Below, piece after piece: positions 41,532-49,522 of a stretch of 64,000 bases of DNA (position 1 is the first letter of the stretch; each line of letters begins with the position of its first letter). The stretch spans positions 1-64,000 of the forward strand of contig NZ_LIQZ01000087.1 of the NCBI RefSeq assembly GCF_001418655.1, in the 5' to 3' direction. Both the position numbers and the translations under genes were made by a program. The notes below the pieces were generated by a model, which was given only the letters and a program-made list of their open reading frames with translations, had not been told where the DNA came from and ran no database searches. The DNA is from Streptomyces phaeochromogenes. Its GTDB lineage: Bacteria > Actinomycetota > Actinomycetes > Streptomycetales > Streptomycetaceae.

Positions 41532-42550
41532 ACCTCCGCCAGATTGCGTCTGCGGACCATGGCGATGAAGAACGGGCCGCCGATGAAGGCGACCAGTACG
41601 CCCGCCTGGATCTCGGTGGGCCGTGCCACCAGGCGTCCGAGGATGTCGGCGGTGAGCAGCAGGCTGGGGGCGAGCATCGCGGACAGCGGCAGCAGCCAGC
41701 GCTGGTCGGGGCCGATGCCCGCCGACTGGGCGAGCACACGCGCGACATGGGGGACCACCAGGCCGATGAAGACGACCGGGCCGATGACCGCGACCGAGGC
41801 CCCCGTCAGCAAGGTGACCGCTGCGACGCCCGCGAGCCGGACCAGGCCGAGGCGCCGGCCGAGCGAGGCCGCGACGTCGTCGCCGAGGGCGAGGCTGTTG
41901 AGGGCCGGAGCGCAGGCGAGCGCCAGCACCGCGCCGATGACGAGGAAGGGCAGGACCCGCCACACCATGCCGTTGTCCGCGTCCGCGAGCGAACCCGCGG
42001 ACCAGAAGCGGAACTTGTTGAGCGCGTCCACGTCGGTGAGCACGATGGCCTGGGTGAACGACCACAGCATCGAGGTGACGGCGATTCCCGCGAGCGCCAG
42101 TTTCACCGGGGTCATCCCGGACCGCCCGAGACCGCCCAGCAGATAGACGGCCACCGTGGCGATCAGCGCTCCCGCGAACGCGAACCACACATACCCGTAC
42201 AGCGAGTTGATCCCGAGCACGCCGACGGCCAGCACGATGGCGAAGGAGGCGCCGGCGCTGACCCCGAGCACCCCGGGGTCGGCGAGTGGGTTGCGGGTCA
42301 GGGCCTGCATCAGTGCACCGGCCAGGCCGAGAGCCGCGCCCGCCGCGAGCGCGAGGGCGGTACGCGGGACGCGCGCGGTCCAGACGACGTTGTCCACGAA
42401 ACGGCTCGGAGCGTCGCCGAACAGGGCCCGGATCACCTGGTCCGGCGGGATGTTGGCCGCGCCGAGCGCGAGCGACAGCAGGCAGAGGACGGCCAGGACG
42501 ACACCCAGCAGCGCCACGAGAAGGGCAGGGCGCGCTCTCTTGCCTGTCAC
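41528..42550 (-). CDS. Iron-siderophore permease, FecCD family (second set, CchC-like)
   Basis: 340 residues from a GTG with AAGG upstream. It has about ten helices. Signatures are RVPRTALALAAGAALGLAGA, LMQALTRNPLADPGVLGVSAG and GDDVAASLGRRLG. First gene of the second importer operon (permease-permease-ATPase). It follows cchA on the same strand by 142 bases, with a hairpin between, and I see no iron box of its own, so regulation may depend on read-through from cchA. Confidence 0.9.
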   Translation of the reverse strand: MTGKRARPALLVALLGVVLAVLCLLSLALGAANIPPDQVIRALFGDAPSRFVDNVVWTARVPRTALALAAGAALGLAGALMQALTRNPLADPGVLGVSAGASFAIVLAVGVLGINSLYGYVWFAFAGALIATVAVYLLGGLGRSGMTPVKLALAGIAVTSMLWSFTQAIVLTDVDALNKFRFWSAGSLADADNGMVWRVLPFLVIGAVLALACAPALNSLALGDDVAASLGRRLGLVRLAGVAAVTLLTGASVAVIGPVVFIGLVVPHVARVLAQSAGIGPDQRWLLPLSAMLAPSLLLTADILGRLVARPTEIQAGVLVAFIGGPFFIAMVRRRNLAEV

Positions 42551-42616
42551 CTTGCTGTCTTCTCCAACGGCCGACTCCCTTGGGTGGGGCGGGCCCGAAT
42601 CGTAGAGGGAGCGCCC

Positions 42617-42650
42617 CCGCCGTGCGGAGACGGGAAGTTCCGCACGGCGG
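42617..42650. terminator. Hairpin between cchA and the second importer operon
   Basis: CCGCCGTGCGGA (42617-42628) and TCCGCACGGCGG (42639-42650) form a perfect 12-bp stem with a 10-nt loop. It lies after the cchA stop (minus strand). It may terminate cchA transcripts or attenuate read-through into the importer genes. Confidence 0.7.
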
Positions 42651-42692
42651 TGGCGTCCGGCCGGCCCTCGGGACCGTGCTGGGGCCGGGGTA

Positions 42693-43640
42693 TCAGGGGC
42701 GGGTGGTGAGGTAGCCGCCCATGGAGGTGAAGTACTGCGTCGCGGGCAGCTCGCGGCCGTCCTCGGTCCGTACGCGAGTGATGGCCAGGCCGTGGTTGCG
42801 GCCGGTGCGGGCGTCGGCTCCGGCGACGATCACCACGCCCTCGCCCTCGCGGTAGAAGATGCGGCCGGGCGTACCGCCGTAGCGGCCCTGGGACACCACG
42901 GCGGCGAGGACCTCGATGCGCTTGCCCTTGTGGAAGGTGAAGGCGCTGGGGTACGGCTCGGACTGGGCGCGGACCAGGCGCTCCAGGTCTTCGGCCGGCC
43001 AGGCCCAGTCGATGCGGATGTCCTCGGCGGCCCGCTTGTGGAAGAAGCTGGCCTGGGACCGGTCCTGCTTGGTGAACTCCGTCTGCCCGGCGGCGATGAG
43101 GTCGAGCGCGCCGACGGTGACCGGGGCGATGAGGTCGACGGTCTTGTGGAAGAGGTCGGTGGCGGTGTCCGTCGGTCCGACCGGAACGGCCTCCTGGCGG
43201 ACGATGTCACCCGCGTCGAGTTCGTCGTTCATCATGTGCGCGGTGACGCCCACTTCGGGCTCGCCGTTGATCAGGGCCCAGATCAGCGGGGAGAAGCCGG
43301 CGTACTTCGGCAGCAGCGAGTCGTGGACGTTCAGTGTGCCGTGGCGCGGCAGGTCGAAGATGCGCGGAGGGATCCAGGTCCGCCAGTTGTTGGCCACAAG
43401 GATGTCCGGGTCGGCCGCCTTGAGGCGCTCGAACAGCTCGTCGTCGTCGGGGCGGTTGCGGATCAGCACCGGGACGCCGTGCTCCTCGGCGAGGTCGGCG
43501 ACGGAGTCGCTCCAGATTTTCTCGTACGCGTGCTCGCTCTTGGGGTGGGTCACGACCAGCACCACGTCGTGTTCGGAGTCCAGGAGGGCTTGCAGGGTGC
43601 GGTGCCCCCAGGTCTGGTAACCGAACATGACGACCCGCAT
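42693..43640 (-). CDS. cchA: Hydroxyornithine formyltransferase CchA
   Basis: 315 residues; ATG at 43640 with GAGGAGG upstream. It is like methionyl-tRNA formyltransferase: VVMFGYQTWGHRTLQAL start, NNWRTWIPP, VHDSLLPKYAGFSPL (the H-x-SLLP site), DAGDIV, and a C-terminal OB-like domain ending MGGYLTTRP. It formylates N5-hydroxyornithine from formyl-tetrahydrofolate to give the building block for NRPS module 1. Divergent from cchB across two iron boxes, as in the known coelichelin locus. Confidence 0.94.
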   Translation of the reverse strand: MRVVMFGYQTWGHRTLQALLDSEHDVVLVVTHPKSEHAYEKIWSDSVADLAEEHGVPVLIRNRPDDDELFERLKAADPDILVANNWRTWIPPRIFDLPRHGTLNVHDSLLPKYAGFSPLIWALINGEPEVGVTAHMMNDELDAGDIVRQEAVPVGPTDTATDLFHKTVDLIAPVTVGALDLIAAGQTEFTKQDRSQASFFHKRAAEDIRIDWAWPAEDLERLVRAQSEPYPSAFTFHKGKRIEVLAAVVSQGRYGGTPGRIFYREGEGVVIVAGADARTGRNHGLAITRVRTEDGRELPATQYFTSMGGYLTTRP

Positions 43641-43680
43641 GGGGTTCCTCCTCGAAGGCAGGGGATGGACCGGGGTCAGT

Positions 43681-43699
43681 AAAGCAAGGCTTACCTTAG
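43681..43699. promoter_or_regulatory. Iron box before cchA
   Basis: AAAGCAAGGCTTACCTTAG lies 41 bases upstream of the cchA ATG. It matches the DmdR/IdeR pattern best on the minus strand (TAAGGTAAGCCTTGC). Confidence 0.78.
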
Positions 43700-43782
43700 T
43701 ATGCAACGGGGGTGCGTACTGCCCCAGTTGGCGACCGCCGGTGCCGGATTGCCCGGTTCGTCCGGTCGACAGCCTTATGAGA

Positions 43783-43801
43783 TTAGCTTAGGCTAACCTA
43801 A
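43783..43801. promoter_or_regulatory. Iron box before cchB
   Basis: TTAGCTTAGGCTAACCTAA is a near-consensus DmdR/IdeR box 97 bases upstream of the cchB ATG, in the cchA-cchB divergent region. It would control cchBCD and perhaps also cchA. Confidence 0.87.
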
Positions 43802-43897
43802 ATTCCCGGTGGGCTCGGCCCGTTGGCATGCCCGCCTTTCGCACCTCGTACCTTCCCCCCCGCCTGACAGGCGACTGCCCCGCACGATGGGAGTGAC

Positions 43898-45232
43898 ATG
43901 TCACAGGTTCTTCCTGATGACGCACCACTGGTCCACGACCTCATTGGCATCGGTTTCGGACCGTCCAATGTGGCCATGGCGATCGCACTCGGCGAGCACA
44001 ACGCCCGAGCCGGCGAGCAGGAGGCGATCACCGCTCACTTCTTCGAGCAGCAGCCGTGCTTCGGCTGGCACCGGGGCATGCTGATCGACGACGCGACCAT
44101 GCAGGTGTCCTTCCTCAAGGACCTGGTGACGCTGCGGAACCCGGCCAGTGAGTTCAGCTTCCTCTGCTACCTGAAGAGCAAGGGCCGGCTGATCGACTTC
44201 ATCAACCACAAGAACCTCTTCCCGCTGCGGGTCGAGTTCCACGACTACCTGGAATGGGCCGCGGCCCAGGTCGAGGACGCGGTCTCCTACGGCCACGAGG
44301 TCGTCGGCGTCGCGCCCGTCGTCCGTGACGGAGTCGTGGAGCACCTGGAGGTGACGGTCCGGTCGGCGGAGGGTCTCGCGGTCCACCGGGCCCGCAACCT
44401 GGTCCTCGGCACAGGGATGCGTCCGCTCATGCCGGAGGGTGTCGAGACGGGCGACCGGGTCTGGCACAACTCCGAACTGCTGGCGAAGGTCGACCAATTG
44501 GAGGGCACCTCGCCCTCCCGGTTCATCGTCGTGGGCGCCGGTCAGAGCGCCGCCGAGAACGTCGCCTACCTGCACCGCCGCTTCCCCGAGGCCGAGGTCT
44601 GCGCGGTCTTCTCCCGCTACGGCTACAGCCCCGCCGACGACAGCAGCTTCGCCAACCGGATCTTCGATCCCGCGGCGGTCGACGAGTACTTCGCGGCGCC
44701 CGAGAACGTCAAGCGGCGCCTGATGGACTACCACGGCAACACCAACTACTCGGTGGTGGACATAGACCTGATCGAGGACCTGTACCGGCAGACGTACCAG
44801 GAGAAGGTCCTCGGCACCGAGCGGCTGCGCTTCCTCAACGTGTCCCGGCTGACCGACGTCAAGGAGACCCAGGACACGGCCCGTGCCACCGTGACGTCCC
44901 TCGTCACCGGCGAGGAGACCGTCCTGGACGCGGACGTCGTGGTCTTCGCCACCGGCTACAGCCCCGCCGACCCCCTCGGACTCCTCGGCGAGGTCGCGGA
45001 CCACTGCCTGCGCGACGACGAGGGCCGCGTCCGCGTCGAGCGCGACTACCGCATCGTGACGGACCCCGAACTGCGCTGCGGCATCTACCTCCAGGGCGGT
45101 ACGGAGCACACGCACGGCATCACGTCGTCCCTGCTGTCCAACACCGCGACCAGGGTCGGGGAGATCCTGGACTCGCTCCTCGCCCGGGGAGTGAAGTCCC
45201 CCTCGGACGAGGCCCGGACGGTCGCCGCGTGA
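43898..45232 (+). CDS. cchB: L-ornithine N5-monooxygenase CchB
   Basis: 444 residues; ATG at 43898 with GGGAG upstream. FAD site GIGFGPSNVAMAIA, FGWHRGMLIDDATMQVSFLK, NADPH site VVGAGQSAAENVAYLH, NYSVVDIDLI and ATGYSPADPL. It makes N5-hydroxyornithine, used directly by NRPS module 3 and after formylation by module 1. The start codon lies within the palindrome GTGACATGTCAC. It is first in the plus-strand series of cch genes. Confidence 0.95.
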   Translation: MSQVLPDDAPLVHDLIGIGFGPSNVAMAIALGEHNARAGEQEAITAHFFEQQPCFGWHRGMLIDDATMQVSFLKDLVTLRNPASEFSFLCYLKSKGRLIDFINHKNLFPLRVEFHDYLEWAAAQVEDAVSYGHEVVGVAPVVRDGVVEHLEVTVRSAEGLAVHRARNLVLGTGMRPLMPEGVETGDRVWHNSELLAKVDQLEGTSPSRFIVVGAGQSAAENVAYLHRRFPEAEVCAVFSRYGYSPADDSSFANRIFDPAAVDEYFAAPENVKRRLMDYHGNTNYSVVDIDLIEDLYRQTYQEKVLGTERLRFLNVSRLTDVKETQDTARATVTSLVTGEETVLDADVVVFATGYSPADPLGLLGEVADHCLRDDEGRVRVERDYRIVTDPELRCGIYLQGGTEHTHGITSSLLSNTATRVGEILDSLLARGVKSPSDEARTVAA

Positions 45233-45284
45233 AACGCCCAGGCCATGCTTCTCCGGTGGATCAATAGGGATAACGTACTTCGCC

Positions 45285-46340
45285 ATGGGCACGACTGCGG
45301 TTGAGCGCCCCGCGCCCAGGGGCACAGACGCCCGCCGGCGGCGGGTGGTGGGTTTGGGCATGCTGGTGGTGGTCCTCGTGGCCGCGGGGGTGGTGTCGTT
45401 GGCTGTCGGTGCGCGCGCGTTGACCCCCGCCGAGGTGTGGCACGGGCTGTTCGCGGCGCCCGACTCCGACCAGCGGCTCACCGAGATCAGGCTCATCGTG
45501 CGGACCGTGCGGGTGCCCCGGACGGTGCTCGCGATCGTGGCGGGCATCGCGCTGGGGGTCGGCGGAGCGCTGATCCAGGGGTACACGCGCAACCCCATCG
45601 CGGACACGGGCCTGTTGGGCGTGAACGCCGGTGCCTCGTTCGCCGTGGTGTCGGTGATCGCCGTGTTCGGGCTCTCCAACCCGTTCCAGTACGTCTGGTT
45701 CGCGTTCCTGGGAGCGGCGGTCGCCGGCGTCGTCGTGTTCGGCCTCGCGAGCATCGGCCGGGGCGCCGGCAATCCCCTGACGCTCGCGCTGGCCGGGCAG
45801 GGGATCACGGTGTTCCTCGCGGCGATGACCACCGCGGTCGCGCTGACGGACCTGGCGTCGCTGAACGCGCTGCGGTTCTGGAACGCGGGCTCCGTGGCCG
45901 GCGTCGGATTCGACGTCATCTGGCCGGTGACCGCGTTCATCGCGGTCGGGCTGGTGCTGGCCCTGGCCATGCTGCCCTCCCTCAACCTGCTCAACCTGGG
46001 CGACGACGTGGCGCGGGGCCTGGGAGTGAACATCGCGCTGAGCCGGACCGTCGGCATCGTCGCCATCACCCTGCTCGCGGGCGCGGCGACGGCGGCGTGC
46101 GGCCCCATCGCGTTCCTCGGGCTCATGGTGGCCCACGTGGCCCGGTACCTGACCGGTCCTGACTACCGCTGGCTGGTGCCGTACGCGGGACTGCTCGGCG
46201 CCATCGTCCTGCTGGTCTGCGACATCGTGGGGCGACTGGTGGTGCGGCCGGGCGAGTTGGACGCGGGTGTCCTCGTCGCCCTCCTGGGCGCTCCGTTCTT
46301 CGCGGTCCTGGTGTGGCGCGGAAAGTTCAAGAACGCATGA
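45285..46340 (+). CDS. cchC: Ferric-coelichelin permease CchC (FecCD family)
   Basis: 351 residues, about ten helices after a basic N-terminus (ARRRR). Signatures: RVPRTVLAIVAGIALGVGGA, LIQGYTRNPIADTGLLGVNAG, and the coupling loop GDDVARGLGVN. It lies 52 bases after cchB, with no separate iron box seen, and overlaps cchD by ATGA. It pairs with CchD and CchE to import ferric siderophore delivered by CchF. Confidence 0.93.
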   Translation: MGTTAVERPAPRGTDARRRRVVGLGMLVVVLVAAGVVSLAVGARALTPAEVWHGLFAAPDSDQRLTEIRLIVRTVRVPRTVLAIVAGIALGVGGALIQGYTRNPIADTGLLGVNAGASFAVVSVIAVFGLSNPFQYVWFAFLGAAVAGVVVFGLASIGRGAGNPLTLALAGQGITVFLAAMTTAVALTDLASLNALRFWNAGSVAGVGFDVIWPVTAFIAVGLVLALAMLPSLNLLNLGDDVARGLGVNIALSRTVGIVAITLLAGAATAACGPIAFLGLMVAHVARYLTGPDYRWLVPYAGLLGAIVLLVCDIVGRLVVRPGELDAGVLVALLGAPFFAVLVWRGKFKNA

Positions 46341-47425
46341 ACGGGCCTGATGTGAAGAAGCCTGACGTGAAGCCAGACGTGAATCCATCGGTGGCGCCGG
46401 GTGTGCGGCTCGGCCAGGTCTCGTTCGTATGGCGGCCGTTGATCGTGTTCGTCACGCTGCTGCTGGCGGCGGCGACCTTCCTGGTGTTCTGCGTGTCCAT
46501 TGGCGTGGGGGACTTCCCCATCGGCCTGAACCGGGTGATCGCCACGATCCTCGGCCGGGGCGAACGGGTCGACGAGTTCGTGGTCATGGACCTGCGGATG
46601 CCGCGCGCCCTGGCCGGGCTCGTCGTGGGCATCGCCCTCGGGGTGTCCGGCGCGATCACGCAGTCCATCGCGCGCAATCCGCTGGCCAGCCCGGACATTC
46701 TGGGGGTCACCGGGGGCGCCAGCGCGGTCTCGGTGTTCCTGGTGACGGTGTCGGGCGGGACCGCGACGGCGATCGTCAGCTCCGTGGGCCTGTCCGCGGC
46801 GGCGCTCCTGGGCGGGCTCGGCACGGGTCTGCTGGTGTACTTCCTGGCGTGGCGGCGCGGGGTCGACGGCTTCCGGCTCATCCTCATCGGCATCTCGGTG
46901 AGCGCGGTGATGGAGGCGATCACGACCTGGCTGTTGGTCACCGCCGACATCCGGGATGTGGCCAAGGCCCAGGCGTGGCTGGTCGGTTCGCTGGACAACC
47001 GGTCGTGGGGCGAGGTCCGGATCGCGCTCTGGTGCACGCTCGTCCTCCTGGTCGTCGTGGCGAGCGTCGCGTTCCAGTTCAAGCCGATGCACTTCGGCGA
47101 CGAGATCGCCGCGGGCCTCGGCGTCCGGTACTCGATGGTGCGGGCCGTCCTGCTGCTGTGCGCGGTACTGCTGGCCGCCGCGGCGGTGAGCGCGGCGGGC
47201 CCGGTGCCCTTCGTCGCGCTGGTGGCGCCGCAGGTGGCGATGCGGCTGGCGAGATGTCCGACGCCGCCGATGGTGGCCTCGGGGCTGGTCGGGGCGCTGC
47301 TCCTGATCGGTGCGGACCTGGTGGCACGTACGGCACTGCCCATCAGTCTCCCGGTCGGTGTGGTGACCGCCGCGATCGGCGGCCCCTTCCTCGTCTATCT
47401 CCTGGTGCGGGCGAATCTCAGATAA
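46337..47425 (+). CDS. cchD: Ferric-coelichelin permease CchD (FecCD family)
   Basis: 362 residues; ATG overlaps the cchC stop. The cytoplasmic N-terminus is a small Pro-Asp-Val-Lys repeat (PDVKKPDVKPDV). About ten helices follow, with DLRMPRALAGLVVGIALGVS, ITQSIARNPLASPDILGVTGG and the docking loop GDEIAAGLGVR. It forms the heterodimeric channel with CchC. Confidence 0.93.
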   Translation: MNGPDVKKPDVKPDVNPSVAPGVRLGQVSFVWRPLIVFVTLLLAAATFLVFCVSIGVGDFPIGLNRVIATILGRGERVDEFVVMDLRMPRALAGLVVGIALGVSGAITQSIARNPLASPDILGVTGGASAVSVFLVTVSGGTATAIVSSVGLSAAALLGGLGTGLLVYFLAWRRGVDGFRLILIGISVSAVMEAITTWLLVTADIRDVAKAQAWLVGSLDNRSWGEVRIALWCTLVLLVVVASVAFQFKPMHFGDEIAAGLGVRYSMVRAVLLLCAVLLAAAAVSAAGPVPFVALVAPQVAMRLARCPTPPMVASGLVGALLLIGADLVARTALPISLPVGVVTAAIGGPFLVYLLVRANLR

Positions 47426-47438
47426 CTGGTACAAAGAG

Positions 47439-47452
47439 TTAGGCAGACCTAA
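47439..47452. promoter_or_regulatory. Short iron-box-like palindrome before cchE
   Basis: TTAGGCAGACCTAA is a perfect 5-bp inverted repeat of iron-box half-sites but with closer spacing than the 19-bp consensus. It lies 19 bases before the cchE GTG. It could be a weaker or differently spaced regulator site. Confidence 0.5.
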
Positions 47453-47470
47453 GTAGGCAGAGGGGGATTC

Positions 47471-48310
47471 GTGGCCGCGCAGCACATCGCCGAGGTCGAG
47501 GCCGGGGTCGGTGACACCTCGCGGCTGGCAGCAAAGGGCGTCACGGTCGGGTACGGCGGCCGGATCGTCATCGACGAGCTCGACGTGGCCATACCCCCAG
47601 GGGTGATCACCACGGTCATCGGCCCCAACGGCTGTGGGAAGTCGACCCTGTTGAGGACCCTGTCGCGACTGCTCAAGCCGACCAGCGGGACGGTCGTGCT
47701 CGACGGCGACGACATCGTCAAGCTCAGGACCAGGGACGTGGCCAAGAAGCTCGGGCTGCTGCCCCAGGCGCCGGTCGCGCCCGAGGGGCTGACGGTGTCC
47801 GACCTGGTCGCCAGGGGCCGCCATCCGCACCAGAGTTGGCTGCGGCAGTGGTCCTCGGACGACGTCGCCGTCGTGGAGCGCGCGCTGGCCATGACCGGGG
47901 TGTCCGACCTCGCCGACCGTCCGGTCGACTCGCTGTCCGGCGGACAGCGGCAGCGCGTCTGGATCTCGATGACCCTGGCCCAGGGCACCGACCTGCTGCT
48001 GCTCGACGAGCCGACCACGTACCTGGACCTGGCGCACGCGATCGACGTGCTCGACCTGGTGGACGACCTGCACGAGTCGGGGTGCACCGTGGTCATGGTG
48101 CTGCACGACCTCAACCTCGCCACGCGCTACAGCGACAACCTCGTCGTGATGAGGGAGGGGGCGATCCTGGCGCAGGGGCATCCGCGTGACGTGATCACCG
48201 CCGAACTGCTCCATGAGGCGTTCGGACTGCGCGCCAAGGTGATCGACGATCCGGTCGGCGACCGGCCGCTCATCGTGCCGATAGGCCGCGCTCACGTCCA
48301 ACTCGACTAG
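47471..48310 (+). CDS. cchE: Ferric-coelichelin importer ATPase CchE
   Basis: 279 residues; GTG at 47471 with AGGGGG upstream. Walker A GPNGCGKSTLL, Q-loop LPQAPVAPEGLTV, signature [17 protein letters not shown], Walker B LLLDEPTTYLDL, H-loop VLHDLNL. FhuC-type ATPase for CchC/CchD. It closely resembles the second-set ATPase at 39563, including PHQxWxRQWS in the helical domain. Confidence 0.94.
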   Translation: MAAQHIAEVEAGVGDTSRLAAKGVTVGYGGRIVIDELDVAIPPGVITTVIGPNGCGKSTLLRTLSRLLKPTSGTVVLDGDDIVKLRTRDVAKKLGLLPQAPVAPEGLTVSDLVARGRHPHQSWLRQWSSDDVAVVERALAMTGVSDLADRPVDSLSGGQRQRVWISMTLAQGTDLLLLDEPTTYLDLAHAIDVLDLVDDLHESGCTVVMVLHDLNLATRYSDNLVVMREGAILAQGHPRDVITAELLHEAFGLRAKVIDDPVGDRPLIVPIGRAHVQLD

Positions 48311-48332
48311 ATCCGCATAAAGATGATGAAGT

Positions 48333-48380
48333 TAGGCTAGGCTAACCTCACTTCGCCAGGATAAGGTTTGCCTGCCCTAA
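48333..48380. promoter_or_regulatory. Two iron boxes before cchF
   Basis: TTAGGCTAGGCTAACCTCA (48333-48351) and TAAGGTTTGCCTGCCCTAA (48362-48380) are adjacent DmdR/IdeR-type boxes whose starts are 29 bases apart. They lie 41-88 bases before the cchF ATG, so the receptor and probably the following exporter gene are iron-repressed. Confidence 0.83.
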
Positions 48381-48420
48381 GACAGGGTGCAGCGGACGGC
48401 GCTAAAGCAAGGGATCTGGG

Positions 48421-49473
48421 ATGTTCCTCCTTCGAACGACGCGTATGAAGCCCTGGCGGCGGTTGGCGGCGACGGTTTCCGCGGCGGCGCTCGGCGTCGG
48501 TCTTCTCGCGGGATGTGGTTCCGACTCGAAGGACGAGTCCGACGACAGCGCCCCGGCTGCCAAGTCCGGCGCGTTCCCGGTCACCGTGGAGCACGCGTTC
48601 GGATCCACGAAGGTCGCCGAGGCCCCCAAGCGCGTGGTCACCGTCGGCTACACGGACGACCAGAGCGTCCTGGCGTTCGGCATCAAGCCGGTCGGCATGG
48701 TCGACCAGTACCCGAACCCGGCGGGCCAGAGCCCCGACATCAACACCCAGTGGCCCTGGGTGAAGGACAAGTGGGGCGACACGAAGCCCGAGGTCATCAT
48801 GAAGAACGGTGACGCCGGCCCCAACTACGAGAAGATCGCGGCCCTGCGGCCGGACCTGATCATCGCGGTCTACTCCGAGGTCGACAAGGCCGCCTACGAC
48901 AAGCTCTCCCAGATCGCCCCGACGGTGGGCCGTACCAAGGCCGAGAAGGAGCCGTTCAGCGCTCCGTGGCAGGACAACGCGCTGCAGATCGCCAAGGCGC
49001 TCGGCAAGGCCGACGAGGGCGAGAAGATGGTGGCGGCTATCCAGGCCCAGCTCGACACCGCCAAGAAGGAACACCCGGAGTTCGCCGACCAGAAGGCCGT
49101 CGCGCTGTCCTGGTACAAGGACGCGGTCAACCCCTTCACCTCCACCGACGTGCGCGGACAGCTGCTGACGGGCATCGGCTACAAGTACCAGACCGAGATC
49201 GACAAGGTCGCGGACGGCAGCTTCTCCGTCGCGCTGTCCCCCGAGCGCATCGACCTGGTCGACGTCGACCGCATCTTCGTCATCAACGACAAGGCGGACA
49301 CGGCCGCCCTCAAGAAGTTCAAGCTGTTCACCAACCTGGACGCCGTGAAGAACGGCAAGGTCACGTACCTGCTGGACAGTGAGGGTCCGGCGATCGGCGC
49401 GGCCATCTCCCAGGGCACCCTGCTGTCCATGCCGTACGCGGTCGACGAGCTCGTCAAGTCGGCGGCCGGCTAA
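48421..49473 (+). CDS. cchF: Ferric-coelichelin-binding lipoprotein CchF
   Basis: 350 residues; ATG at 48421 with AAGGGA upstream. A second ATG eight codons on would also keep the signal. Lipobox LLAGC. The binding-protein core has AFPVTVEHAFGSTKV, PKRVVTVGYTDDQSVLAFG, KIAALRPDLIIAVYSEV and a closing lobe around VDVDRIFVINDKAD. It captures ferric coelichelin outside the membrane for CchCDE. Confidence 0.93.
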   Translation: MFLLRTTRMKPWRRLAATVSAAALGVGLLAGCGSDSKDESDDSAPAAKSGAFPVTVEHAFGSTKVAEAPKRVVTVGYTDDQSVLAFGIKPVGMVDQYPNPAGQSPDINTQWPWVKDKWGDTKPEVIMKNGDAGPNYEKIAALRPDLIIAVYSEVDKAAYDKLSQIAPTVGRTKAEKEPFSAPWQDNALQIAKALGKADEGEKMVAAIQAQLDTAKKEHPEFADQKAVALSWYKDAVNPFTSTDVRGQLLTGIGYKYQTEIDKVADGSFSVALSPERIDLVDVDRIFVINDKADTAALKKFKLFTNLDAVKNGKVTYLLDSEGPAIGAAISQGTLLSMPYAVDELVKSAAG

Positions 49474-49522
49474 GGATGTCGATGGTCAACGGATCCCGTC
49501 CCCGACCCGATCTGGTTGTGGT

